This document shows, piece by piece, positions 31,441 to 42,001 of a stretch of DNA of 64,000 bases (positions are counted from its first letter, which is position 1; every line of letters begins with the position of its first letter). Under the pieces are notes generated by a model that had not been told where the DNA came from, made no database searches, and worked only from the letters and a program-made list of their open reading frames with translations. Made by a program: the position numbers and the translations under genes. Where the stretch lies: positions 1 to 64,000 of the forward strand of contig JAFEMH010002447.1 in NCBI GenBank assembly GCA_022495995.1, in the 5' to 3' direction. Origin of the DNA: Adenophora triphylla var. japonica. Taxonomy: Eukaryota; Streptophyta; Magnoliopsida; Asterales; Campanulaceae.

Positions 31441-32164
31441 AAAGTTGCCCTCTTCATCAAAGAGAACATCATATGCAGATACGGGTTGCCAGCCGAAATC
31501 ATCTCAGATAATGGATCCCACTTCGAAGGGGAATGTGAAAGGGTGCTGGCAAGAATTCAGAATAACCCGTCACAAGTCATCTCCCTATAGGCCCCAAACC
31601 AACGGAGCCGTCGAAGCGGCAAACAAGACTCTGGAGAACATCATCCGGAAAATGGCTGTCCGAGGTCGAGACTGGCCCGAGAAGCTACACCTGGCACTCT
31701 GGGGCTACAGGGCATCAGTCAGAACAGCAACAGGGGAGACACCGTTTGCCCTCACCTACGGGATGGAAGCAGTGCTCCCGATCGAGCTAGAGATTCCCTC
31801 ACTCCGCGTGCTACTTGAAAGCCAAATCAATGAGGTCGAATGGCTCCAAAGTCGCCATGATGAATTGGCCCTGCTAGATGAGCGCCGATTGAAAGCCATG
31901 GAACACATCCGAGCCTACCAAGGAAGAATGGCCAGAGCCTTCGACAAGAAAGTAAAACATCGGGAAATCAGGGAAGGTGATCTCGTCTTGAAAGAGAAGC
32001 CCCCAGTCCGCATCAACCCGCTTGGCAAATGGGAGCCTGTCTGGGTTGGACCATACGTCGTTCAGAAAATCTTTTTCGGAGGAGCCATGCAACTTGCAGA
32101 TCTCGACGGAAATCCTTTTGTACACCCAGTGAACGGTGACAAGCTGCGCAGATACTACGCGTAA
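31441..32164 (+). pseudogene. pol: Integrase C-terminal two thirds of element B
   Basis: The first part, in another frame, reads FIKENIICRYGLPAEIISDN with GSHFEGEC, keeping the second catalytic Asp. After a frameshift near 31560 comes SPYRPQTNGAVEAANKTLE with the catalytic Glu, then WGYRASV, PFALTYGMEAVLP, and the C-terminal GKWEPVWVGPYVV and HPVNGDKLRRYYA. The H2C2 zinc finger and the first catalytic Asp (DYFTKW in C) are deleted, so it cannot be active. It aligns closely with C at 60624-61433. Confidence 0.88.
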
Positions 32165-32624
32165 AACAAAAAAAAAGTCAAAAAAAAAAAAAAAGAAAAA
32201 GAAAGGGAGTGCTAAAAGAGTAATACCCAACTAGGTTGAAAACCTGAAAAGGACGGCATCGGTAAAAAACAGGGTTGCACCAAAAAAAAACAAAAAAACA
32301 ACAAAAAAAAAAAAAAAAAAAAAAATCGGGTCGAACTACGAAGACCTGAGCCCTTTTGTCCGAAGGGAACGTAGGCAGCCGGAAACGGTTCGGTCTAAAA
32401 AAACAAATAAAGGAGACATACTTTGTCATCAACACATTGATCAGACCATGAAAGCATCTCGAAAAACTCTAAAGCAATTCACATATTCATTACAGTTAAA
32501 AGCTTTTTGATGAGTCTAAGCCCGGTTCATTCCTACAACTGGCAACCTGCTAAAAGAAACTAAGATACATAATCAAGCTAATGTGTCTGCTACAACAAGA
32601 AAGGGATACTCGGAAAACTCAGAA
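32165..32624 (+). other. Conserved post-integrase segment of B with CTACG/CGTAG module
   Basis: A-rich runs surround two blocks also found in C (60300-60500): GTTGAAAACC followed by TAAAAAACAGGGTTGCACC, and the module at 32333-32380 (GAACTACG, GACCTGAGCCC, AAGGGAACGTAGGCAGCC). The inner CCCTT/AAGGG pair differs from the ATTCC/GGGAT of the 3' modules while CTACG/CGTAG is kept. From 32400 to 32624 I see nothing further. Confidence 0.65.
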
Positions 32625-33435
32625 TCACTCCAAGCCACTCGTACTGGCCTCTTCCCTCTTCTTCCCCCTTCGAGTCTTCTTCTTCTGAACAGGAAAAATG
32701 TCGGTCTTCCTCCTACCAAGCTCTGGTACGAGAACAGGATCTATCAAACCAGCCTCTGCCAGGGCCTTAGTGGCCCTAGCATCATCTCTCATCTCCTGTA
32801 ACCTAGCTGGTAGCATAGGAGTCCTTCTCTCCTGTCTCTTGACATAACCCTCATATTCGGTCACAATATCCCCGCTCCTGTCGTGAGGGTTGGCCCTCGC
32901 CTCGGTCCTCCTTCTCTCCGAAACTGTCAGATCCTCCGCACCCACAATGGCCTCACGCCATCTCAAAATAGCCATCTGAGTCTCCCCCAAATGCCTCTCG
33001 TACCAATCCAGGTACCAAGTGGTCAGGAACACAGGTCTCGGACGCCTGAGGATAACCCGAGGAGGAAAGACGTCATACCTCCATACTCGGGAAAGAAAGG
33101 AAAACACCGAGGGATCATCCATAGAAGCAGAAGCCACCACCCTGGTGGCTATATCATCAAAATCCTCCAAAGGAACCTGTTCCAGGCCGAACTATCTCAG
33201 AACCAAAGCCGGAATGTAGAAGCTGGACTGAGAAAGCCCCGGAAGCATGACCACATGAGACCCGTCCTAAAGTACTCTGCAAGTCTCCACCCGCCAACAA
33301 GGCACTGACCATCTGATATCTTCTGTCCGGTGACCAGCCATCCAACGCTCCCATGAGCCCTGAAAATGGCCGTTTGAATGGGCAGTTGAAAAAGGTGTTT
33401 GAATTTGAAATGAGGGAAAACCAGATCTGAAGCAA
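32625..33435 (-). pseudogene. Antisense gene 2 of element B: DUF7745-like, N-terminal part deleted
   Basis: From the promoter at 33434-33477 the minus strand goes almost at once into the C-terminal third of the family. It has MLPGLSQSSF-YIPALVLR (as LPGLHVSSF-CVPSLVSR in C), an in-frame stop before FGLEQ, then an open stretch of about 180 codons (33170-32625). That stretch has WYLDWYERHLG and ends with AGLIDPVLVPELGRRKTDIF and a basic tail (KKKTRRGKKRE). The FWD and EDFRALIG regions seen in A and C are missing. The basic tail could be a nuclear localisation signal. Confidence 0.7.
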
Positions 33436-33477
33436 AATTAAAGGACAGTGTCAGAAGTCTGTCCCATCCGCGCGGAT
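33434..33477 (-). promoter_or_regulatory. Promoter of antisense gene 2 (B): ATCCGCGCGGAT and TATA-like box
   Basis: The 12-bp palindrome ATCCGCGCGGAT (33466-33477) lies 23 bp upstream, on the minus strand, of TTTAATTTT (33434-33442). The 12-mer is identical to that of B's LTR. Confidence 0.6.
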
Positions 33478-33798
33478 GAGTTTGTTACCAAAAAAATATT
33501 TTTTTTTGCTGCAGTTTAAACTGCTGCACCACAAAGGAATATTTTGTCCCAGCCAAAGCCTGTCCAAACCAGTCCATACACCAAACATCTATACCCTTGC
33601 CAAAAAACCGAGGCTTATGCAACATTGCATTCATACAGCATTGCATTCAAAAAAAATTATAAAATAACAATAATCCTAGATTATTACATTCCAAAAAAAA
33701 AAAGAAAGAGAAAAGCAAAGAAAAAAAATATGCATGGAAATAAAATTGTATCTGTCTGAATAGGTACAATCACAATCTCAGATAATCAATCTCAGAAA
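33478..33798. other. Spacer between antisense genes 1 and 2 of B
   Basis: AT-rich DNA with A-runs at 33690-33730. It would include the 3' end of gene 1 transcripts. No gene is seen. Confidence 0.45.
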
Positions 33799-36784
33799 TC
33801 AGTCAATCAGAGTCCTCGGTGGCCGACGCCTTCCCCTGATCCCTCTTGCGGCTCGGGCCCGCTTCCTCAGTAGCCATAAAGATCTCAGGCTCAGAATCAT
33901 CATCCTCATCTCCGGAGGAAGGCTCGTCATGACCAACCGGCATGCTCTGATAGGGCAAGCCAAGATCCGCAAAGAAATCATATCCGAAGGTGAATGCGTC
34001 GGACTCCTGACGTGCGAAGAAGATCCACCATGATGCCAGACGTGTCTCTGCCCGTACGAATCCCCGAGAATGACGTGGTCTGAAGGCAGCACCACGCGGG
34101 GATCTATGAGAGGAGGAAGAGGAGTCTCGGAAGAAGTCTCTGAAGGAATAGGGGAAGCCTCCCGCCTGACAGGCGCCGGCTGTGCTCGCCTCGCTCTGGC
34201 CTGAGGGGCTCCACAAGCAACCATCCTCCTAATGAATCTCTTAGCCCCGATAACCTGTTTCGTCGGCTTCTCCACAACCACCTCCGGAAACTGCACGGGA
34301 AGAAAGTCGTCAAAAAAAAAGTGATGCGAAAAATGATGAAGCAAGAATGAAAAAAAAAAAGAGAGAGAAGAAGGAGAAGCCATACCTTCATACCCGGACG
34401 AGGCCGGAAAGCTCGTGGAAGCCGCTCAGGCTGGGGGATCTGCACCCTCAATCTAACCCCATCCTGGACATATGAAAAGTCCGTCCAAGGGTACCACGGG
34501 ATCCCTAATACCTCTCTATCAAGAACCTGGGGCATCCTCAGCCTCCTCAAGATAAATGCCGTATACTGCTCAATCGCCACGAATGCCGAGAAGTGCTGGC
34601 CGCCTCGGTAATCACCCCAGGTCTCCGATCTCTCACTCGAATGCATCATGTCGGCGGGAGGATCCACCGGTGTCATCAAAGGCGAATTCACGCCATGCTG
34701 GCGCGTCACTCTCTCCCCCATATAATACACGTCGCAAGTCAAGCCCCTCAAAATCCTCCGCTGCACGGTCCATATCTCAGCGCCCCTCAGCTGTGCCACA
34801 TCGAAACGATCCTAGGGATAGAATATCATCCCCTCATCCGTCTCAGCCCCCATCAAAGGCAGGCAGTCCCTGTATCTGAGGGTCGTACGCCCTCTGGAAC
34901 CTTTCTTCTCCCGGGCATACTTGGACCAGGAACGCATGGCCGGATATGCCCCAACGTACTCCGCCGGCTGTCGCCACATCGTGACGTGAAAGAACTCCAA
35001 CGCCCATACCTGCGAAAGGTAAAGATCACATAAATTAAGTGCGAAAAAAAATACGTGCTTAAAGAAAAGAGGGAAAGCAAAAGGAAAGCTTATACCTCCA
35101 GAGGGAACTCGAAGCATGTCAAGGAACTGACAGCCTTCCGGCTATACCGATCTAGAGCGAAATAGAGCTCTGCCGGCCACCCGCTCTCCCAAGAGACCTC
35201 TCCGGCCATCCTCAATCCTCCAGGGGACCGCAAAGAAAGCAAAACAGGCGTCCCTCGGCGTGTCCAAAAGGGTGCTCGAAAAAGCAAACCATAGAAAAGC
35301 CCCGGCAATCCGCTCGCCGCCTATCCTCTCGTCCCCAGCCTCATAGCTCCCAATGCTCTCCACAATCTTTCCCTCGACCACAGCGTACTCCATACCCATC
35401 CCCTTTTTGGGAATAGGGGAAAATCCTAGAAGGGCCTGCAGATCCAGATCGTTGTAGCCGTCTCTCCACTCAATGCTCCGTCCGTTAAAGGACAAGCCTG
35501 TAATCGCAGCATAATCAGAAGGCGTAACCGTCGCCTCACCCCAGAAGAAGTGGAATGTGTGGGTCACGTCCCACCAGTGTTGTGCCAAAGCGAAGATCAG
35601 GCCCTTACTCTTGGGAAACTTGACCAACCCCCTCAAGCACTCGATGAACTCGTACAAGCCAGTCTCAATGACGATCTGTCTAGGACTCATCATCGCTCCT
35701 CTACCTATATCTGGAAGCCGGTCCCATAGACCAATAACAGACTCCACTGATCCTCGAGTCTTCATCTTGTTCAGCTGCTCCGTCACGAAATTGTTTCCAC
35801 CCTGCAATAAAAAAAAAGAGGGAAACAAAAATGTCAAAAGTGTCAAAATTTTGCATTCAAAAAAAAAAAAGAGAGAGCATACACATGCATCATAAAATTT
35901 TGAAGAAAATTCGGCAGCATAACAGCATACAATGAACCTAGCCCCATTTTTCTTGCGCAAAGGAAAAGAGTTTTCAAACAATCACCACTCATTCATTCAT
36001 ACATCGAGTCGACGGAAGTAAAAACTCTGTCCCATTTTTCATGAAATAGCACAAATAAACAGTTTTTCACAAGTCATTCATTCAATCAACGGGAGCAAAA
36101 ATCCATCCCATTTTTCTCAAGAAATCATGTTTTCACAAAAAAAAAGCATGCATATATTCATGTCATATCGACATTGCGAGAATTCTACATTGCAACAAAA
36201 AAATCCGTCCCGGATTCGGGCAAGTTTTCATCACCGTCTCATATTTCAAAAAAATGGCAAAATGCCCATTCTTTTTTTTTTCAAACAAAGTGCATACTTG
36301 GGTTACCCATAAACTCATTGCAACATGCATATCATCAAAATCAAGATTCAAAGTCAAAAACACAAATTTTTCAAATTTTAACAGTAATTTTCGGACATTA
36401 AAAAAAAAAATGGCAAAATGCCCATTCTTTTCAAACAAAATGCACATTTGGGTTACCCATAAACTCATTGCAACATGCATATCATCAAAATCAAAATCCA
36501 AGGCCAAGAGCATTGCAATTTTCGAATTTTCAAAAAAAAAAAAAAAAGGAAAAATCACAAAAATCAATTTCAAACAAAAAAATCGACAAAGAGAATGGAA
36601 GAGATTCGAAGTATACCGTTCGGAGACTCGGATCAGTGGCCCAATGTTGCCACGCATTGGGGTATGGCTCCTCCGCAATCGATTGCGAAAGAGAATAATG
36701 CCTCCTCATTCGGAAGAGCTCCAATCGTCTCTCCGCGACCGGGCCGCGTCCTTGGCCTTGAAAAGCAACTCCCCCGTGTTCCAT
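33799..36784 (-). pseudogene. Antisense gene 1 of element B: four-exon plant-mobile-domain-like gene, lightly damaged
   Basis: Exons on the minus strand are 36784-36617 (ATG; donor ACG|GTATAC), 35801-35096 (acceptor TTGCAG; donor GAG|GTATAA), 35009-34386 (acceptor CGCAG; donor AAG|GTATGG) and 34290-33799 (acceptor GTGCAG; TGA). All three introns are GT-AG and phase 0, and the first acceptor has a long pyrimidine tract. The product would be about 660 residues. Exon 2 has HTFHFFWGEATVTPSDY and AITGLSFNG, typical of the plant mobile domain (aminotransferase-like, PMD). Exon 3 has GLTCDVYYMGERVTRQHG. Exon 4 is Arg/Pro/Ser-rich. Damage is limited to a frameshift in exon 2 (about 35142-35300) and one stop in exon 3 (34812-34814). 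PMD proteins in plants act in silencing and genome stability, and the element version's role is unknown. Confidence 0.75.
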
Positions 36785-36920
36785 TGCTTGAAAATCGAAG
36801 AAAATCGGAAGATTTCGGATCTCCTAGGACCAACAACGGCGGTTTTTGCGTTTTTCTCTCTTTCTCTCTCGAAAAACTGAAAAAGATTGTGGGGAAGAAG
36901 AAGAAAGGGCGTTGGCCCTC

Positions 36921-36960
36921 ATTTAAACCAATCTGACTTTCAACCCGATCCGCGCGGATG
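36921..36960 (-). promoter_or_regulatory. Promoter of antisense gene 1 (B): ATCCGCGCGGAT and TTTAAAT box
   Basis: ATCCGCGCGGAT (36948-36959) lies 20 bp upstream, on the minus strand, of TTTAAAT (36921-36927), followed by GAGGGCC as TATAAATTGAGCCC follows in the LTR. The ATG is 137 bp further at 36784. The plus-strand flank GGATGGTT-TGAAG is also shared with the LTR copy, so the whole box looks copied from it or to it. Confidence 0.7.
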
Positions 36961-37080
36961 GTTTTGAAGGGTCAAAATGACCCTTTTGCCCTTTAAAATT
37001 TCAGGACTCTGCAGTTTTGTCCTCAACTTAACAGAGTTAACCAAAGTTAACCAAAGTTAGCCCCCCTTTTAAAAGAGTTC

Positions 37081-38165
37081 GATGGCAGTAAAACGTAAGT
37101 CCGATCTCTCTGAGAAAGTTAACGGAATCCCGTTTCTTTCATCAAAATCATTCGACGGCAGTAAAACGTAAGTCCGATCTCTCCGAGAAAGTTAACGGAA
37201 TCCCGTTTCTTTCATCAAAATCATTCGACGGCAGTAAAACGTAAGTCCGATCTCTCCGAGAAAGTTAACGGAATCCCGTTTCTTTCATCAAAATCATTCG
37301 ACGGCAGTAAAATGTAAGTCCGATCTCCCCGAGAAAGATAACGGGATCCCGTATCTTTCATCAATTTCAATCACGGCAGTAAAACGTAAGTCCGATCTCT
37401 CCAAGAAAGTTAACGGAATCCCGTTTCTTTCATCAAAATCATTCGACGGCAGTAAAACGTAAGTCAGATCTCTCCGAGAAAGTTAACGGAATCCCGTTTC
37501 TTTCATCAAAATCTTTCGACGACAGTAAAATGTAAGTCCGATCTCTCCGAGAAAGTTAACGGAATCTCGTTTCTTTCATCAAAATCATTCGACGGCAGTA
37601 AAACGTAAGTCCGATCTCTTCGAGAAAGTTAACGGAATCCCGTTTCTTTCATCAAAATCATTCGACGGCAGTAAAACGTAAGTCCGATCTCCCCGAGAAA
37701 GATAACGGGATCCCGTATCTTTCATCAATTTCAATCACGGCAGTAAAACGTAAGTCCGATCTCTCCGAGAAAGTTAACGGAATACCGTTTCTTTCATCAA
37801 AATCATTCGACGGCAGTAAAACGTAAGTCCGATCTCTCCGAGAAAGTTAACGAAATCCCGTTTCTTTCATCAAAATCTTTCGACGGCAGTAAAACGTAAG
37901 TCCGATCTCTCCGAGAAAGTTAACGGAATTCCGTATCTTTCATCAATTTCAATCACGGCAGTAAAACGTAAGTCCGATCTCTCCGAGAAAGTTAACGGAA
38001 TTCCGTTTCTTTCATCAAAATCTTTCGACTAGCAGAAACGTAAGTCCGATCTCTCCGAAAAAGTTAACGGAATCCCGTTTCTTTCATCAAAATCATTCGA
38101 CGGCAGTAAAACGTAAGTCCGATCTCTCCAAGAAAGTTAACGGAATCCCGTTTCTTTCATCAAAA
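37081..38165 (+). repeat. 73-bp tandem array in the 3' region of B
   Basis: About 15 copies of a 67-73 bp unit containing GGCAGTAAAACGTAAGTCCG and AACGGAATCCCGTTTCTTTC, starting at 37081, 37154, 37227 and so on. ACGGAATCCCGT is close to palindromic and GAGAAAG/CTTTC can pair. The remnant to 38290 is a decayed continuation. Confidence 0.92.
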
Positions 38166-38294
38166 TCATTCCCTAAAGAAACGTAAGGCCGATTTCTCCG
38201 ACGAATACGTCCGATTTTTCCCAAAGAAAGGCTAACAAAATCCCAAAGAAAGTTAACGGAATCCCAAAAGCCAACGGAATCTCGAGTAGATCTC

Positions 38295-38920
38295 GAACTA
38301 CGAAAGGGCTTGATTCCCACTAGGGATACGTAGGTAGCCTATCATTAGGTCCAGCCACTCGACCAAAACGGTCACCCTCTCCTTCGGCAGCAGACAAATT
38401 CCACCGAAAGGCCATTTCAAATCAAGGTTCGAGGCACCTAAAATGCCATCATCAAGGTTCGAGGCACCTAAAACGCCATCATCAAGGTTCGAGGCACCTA
38501 AAACACCATCTTCAAGGTTCGAGGCACCTAAAACGCCATCATCAAGGTTCGAGGCACCTAAAACGCCATCTTCAAGGTTCGAGGCACCTAAAACGCCATC
38601 ATCAAGGTTCGAGGCACCTAAAACGCCATCATCTCCAGGGTCAAAGACCCAAACTACGACTGGCTTGATTCCTCTTAAGGATACGTAGGTAGCCAATCAT
38701 TAGGTTCAGCCATCAGACCAAAATGGTCATTCCTATCCCCAGCAGAGCGGATAGCCATCAGACCAAAATGGTCATCTCTTATCTCCAGCAGAGTTTCTCT
38801 CCAGCAACCGACTGCAGAGCTCGCTTTTCAAGGTTCGAGGCACCTAAAATGCCATCATCTCCACGGTCAAAGACCCGAACTACGGCCGGCTTGATTCCTC
38901 TTAAGGATATGTAGGTAGCC
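38295..38920 (+). repeat. Three CTACG/CGTAG modules and a 30-bp array before the 3' LTR of B
   Basis: Modules lie at 38295-38339, 38651-38694 and 38877-38920, each GAACTACG or AAACTACG, GGCTTGATTCC, GGGATACGTAGGTAGCC or AGGATAYGTAGGTAGCC. Between the first two are seven 30-bp units (ATCAAGGTTCGAGGCACCTA and the rest, 38421-38630), plus a single unit at 38826. The array is open on both strands because its period is divisible by three. Confidence 0.88.
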
Positions 38921-39015
38921 TATTAAATAGGTTCAGCCACTCGATCACTTGATCATCCTGTCAAATTTGGAGCCTTACTCTTATCGACGACCCCGCTTCC
39001 TTCGAAAGCGCCATC

Positions 39016-39028
39016 GCCGAGGGGCTAC
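39016..39028 (+). other. Polypurine tract of element B
   Basis: GCCGAGGGGCTAC lies immediately before the TG of the 3' LTR. F has the same string before its LTR and C has GAGGGGCTC. The tract is short and mixed, as is usual in this lineage. Confidence 0.7.
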
Positions 39029-40782
39029 TGTAAGTACTCCAATTTGAGTTGTTAGTATTTTTGTTAGAAAATTAACGAAAGTTATAACATTCCTAACATT
39101 CCTAACATTTCTAACTTTTCTAACCAAGCAAGGGCAAAGTGGGCATTGTTATTTAAGGTTAAGCCTACAAAAGAATCTCAAAAAGCAAAAGAATTAAGAA
39201 AATCCCGAATTGGTAAGTTGAAAAACACAGCCAGTTTGAATTTTCAAAAAAATATTCTTTGTGTCCAAAGCCTGCAGCTGCATTTAATGAACAAGCAGAC
39301 GCGCAGAACCATCCGCGCGGATGGTTATGAAGTTTTCAGAGGGCTATAAATTGAGCCCTCCAGTCTCAGAAAATAGAAGAAAAAAAACATTTTTCACAAC
39401 TGCACCTTGGCGAAAATAGAGAGAAAACAGTGAGAATTCTCTAGAATTGTCACCTTTTTCTCAACTATTCACCCAAAATCACACTTACTCAAACACTCTC
39501 ATATTCAAGCCTCAAACACTCTTACATTCAAGCCTAAAACTCAAAACACAAAGAAGATTGGTAAACCCTCCTTTTCCTGACCCTAAACTCCTTCATTCAT
39601 GCATGCATTTTCAAACTCCAAAATGTAGTTTGTTCATCTTCTTGCCTTAGATCCAAGAAGATCACCATGGACGTTCATCTCCATGGATGATCTTCTACAA
39701 GGATCAAAATTATTTTCAATGTGTTCTTACTTACTTGCAAAGAAAACACATTTTCAAAACCCTAAAAATCATTTTCATGCATCAAATCTCTTTTTCAAAG
39801 GATAAAATTCCCATTCCCAAGCAAATGAAGTGCTTAGTCCTAATGTACCCTAAGGATGGCTTGATATAGTTGATTCACCACTAAAATGTCAAGTGATCAC
39901 TAATCAAAGCCTAAGGAAATGGGGACAAGCATGGATGCCAAACCCCCTTTAAAATCACATTTTCTTTCTTGAGAAGTTGCTGTCCAGTAGCAATTTTCTA
40001 AGACCTCAGTCCATGGTCTAATTTTTTGGACACAGATAAACTTGGAATTTGGTGCTGACTACAAAATACTTTTTGTAGCCAACATCCAGAGCTTTCCATA
40101 CATATTTTTACTTTATTATTTTCGTGAGTAAAACTCCCTTTTTCAAATTTTCTTTTAAAGGTCAGTTCATCAGTCTCTGGAAATCCAGATTTCACATCTG
40201 AGATTTCCAGAAAGTTTTGGTCCCTCAAATCATCTTCAAAATGAAAAGTTATTTTATAGAAACCTTATTTAAGGTGTTTTGAACATTTTTCATTCTCGTA
40301 CTTTTCCCAGATTCTGGAGTTTTCAAGCCCTAAAGTCCATTTCAAAATCAAGTGTCCACTGCCTTTTTCATTCTGGCAGAAATGGTTTTCAACTTCCAAA
40401 AATCTTTTGAGTACCAAATCTCAATCCAAAAATCACACCAAAAATCATGGGATCTCTCCAAAGTCTTATGAAGAATTCCCATTTTTGGTTTCCTCAGTTT
40501 CAACTTATTTTGGCCAAAGTAACACACACACACACACACATACACACACACAAACAAATGGTTTTTAGCTTGGAAGACTCGTTTTACGAGGCGTTCCGGG
40601 TGAACACTAACGTTCTTCCCGGCGCGTAACGTGACCTCCGAACCCAAATCTCTGATCTCGGGCATTTTTCAAAGTTTTGGCCCTTAAAACAAAAATGGCG
40701 TGGTGACTCCGGTTTTTTTTCGATTGGTTTTCAAAGAAACGAAAAATTCAAAGTCCTTTCGAAAAATTGGCACATCGTTACA
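39029..40782 (+). repeat. 3' LTR of element B
   Basis: It runs from TGTAAGTACTCC to ATCGTTACA (1754 bp). A (CA)n run lies at about 40523-40555 and the hairpin at 40596-40622. It is followed by GTTAC. Confidence 0.95.
39307..39354 (+). promoter_or_regulatory. 3' LTR copy of the B palindrome and TATA box
   Basis: The 20-bp palindrome is at 39307-39326 and TATAAATTGA starts at 39345, with the same spacing as in the 5' LTR. The sequence just upstream differs between the LTRs while the palindrome is unchanged. Confidence 0.78.
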
Positions 40783-40787
40783 GTTAC
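40783..40787. other. Target-site duplication GTTAC of element B (right copy)
   Basis: It matches 13149-13153. The next base begins the GTGTTGGG arm of the LTR C hairpin. Confidence 0.93.
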
Positions 40788-42001
40788 GTGTTGGGAAGAA
40801 CCGAGAGTTCACCCAACACACCTCGTAAATGAGTCTTTCAACAATAAACATCCAGTATATTCATAGTGTGTGCAAGCATTTATGACAATAAACGTGATAA
40901 ATGGATTTTATTGATAAATGAGATAGCTACAACTCGTGAGCCACTTGGTACAAAGGGGGCCACATCCCAGATACAAATCTAAGAACAAATTATAATTGGA
41001 AAGGGAGCTTCTGCAGAATGGCAAGATGTGTCGCGTGACACAGGATGCCCATCTTCATAAACCTTACAAACTGAACACGGAATGAACTGTGATCTATTCA
41101 GATCGAATCACAACATCAATTCAACTCAGAAAACAACAAATCAACAACGAATTGACCAAGGGGTGTGGATATGGGGTGATCCACACTCCCTTGGCAAACA
41201 AGCCACAATTACAATAAGATCAAACCATAAACATGAAATTATACCAAACAAATTGAATTAAATAGAGAGATGGCGATTGTAGTTCGACAATTAGAACAGA
41301 AGGAGTCTAATTATCTGATCAGATGAAGAGAGATTGCATGAATTATGAAGATAGCAAAGTATATGAGAGAGAAGGGAGGGATGAATTAATTACCTTTGTA
41401 GATCCACAAATTCTATACCAAGTTAGGTATAGAATTCTTCTAAACCAACTTCAGGACCGGATTGGACTTGAGAAATATGGTGGATTGAAGATCTAGGTGG
41501 TGGCGTGTGAGTTGGGTTGAATTGAGGTAGAGGGGGAGGGAGTTGGGTATGAGAGAGAGAGAGGGTTGTGTGTGTTTTGTTATGTGTGTTACGCTACCAA
41601 TTGGGCAGAGTAACAGTATGTCAAAAAGGGGATCCAGAAATGAGAGGGGGAGGGACTTATTTATAACCTGCTGGTGAGGGGCTACTTGTGTCGCACGACC
41701 CAACGGTGTTGCTTTCCGTGGCTCGTTGTGTCGCACGACTAGACAAGCCAATAACCGTTTTTGGCACCAACTAACTGGTTCTGGAACATTTCAGGATAAT
41801 TCCCAACAGGTCCAAAACAAATAATTCCATGTAGGTCCTTTTGCCTGGAAAATATTTAAAAGTACTTCCTTCGCAAGAAACTTATAAAAAGTCTCCGGAA
41901 GTCTCGGAACAGACCGGGAAATTACCAAAATGCCCCTAGTGCAATTTTATTATATTAAAAGGCACCTATAAAGGGTCGCGAATTGGATTGGGGTACTTAC
42001 A
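40788..42001 (-). repeat. 3' LTR of element C, remaining 1214 bp
   Basis: It continues 13044-13153. It starts with the hairpin (40788-40819; GTGTTGGG with CCCAACAC, GAAC with GTTC) and ends GGGGTACTTACA, followed by the complement of GAGGGGCTC. It aligns with LTR E along its length. One TGTCGCGTGACA is at 41029-41040. Confidence 0.88.
41656..41739 (-). promoter_or_regulatory. LTR promoter of C: TATA box with two TGTCGCACGAC boxes
   Basis: TATAAATAAG on the minus strand (41656-41665) lies 23 bp downstream of TGTCGCACGAC (41689-41699). A second identical box is 40 bp further (41729-41739). The geometry is the same as in LTR E although the intervening sequence differs. Confidence 0.75.

Larger units (their letters stand above)
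13154..40782 (+). mobile_element. Element B: complete-ended, non-autonomous TAT-like Ty3/gypsy element with antisense genes
   Basis: It has two LTRs (13154-14898 and 39029-40782), a PBS, gag, protease, the end of integrase, two antisense genes, tandem arrays and a polypurine tract. It is flanked by GTTAC at 13149-13153 and 40783-40787. It is 27.6 kb long, of which 9.9 kb is the nested element F. Reverse transcriptase, RNase H and the start of integrase are missing. The target is LTR C, which reads through cleanly when B is removed. Confidence 0.93.

Noticed and set aside
37081..38165. CRISPR-like array (regular repeats)
   Set aside because: Repeats are directly adjacent with no unique spacers, in a plant retrotransposon.
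38298..38696. 132-codon minus-strand frame with a GVLGASNLDD repeat
   Set aside because: It is produced by the 30-bp array in B and is open on both strands.
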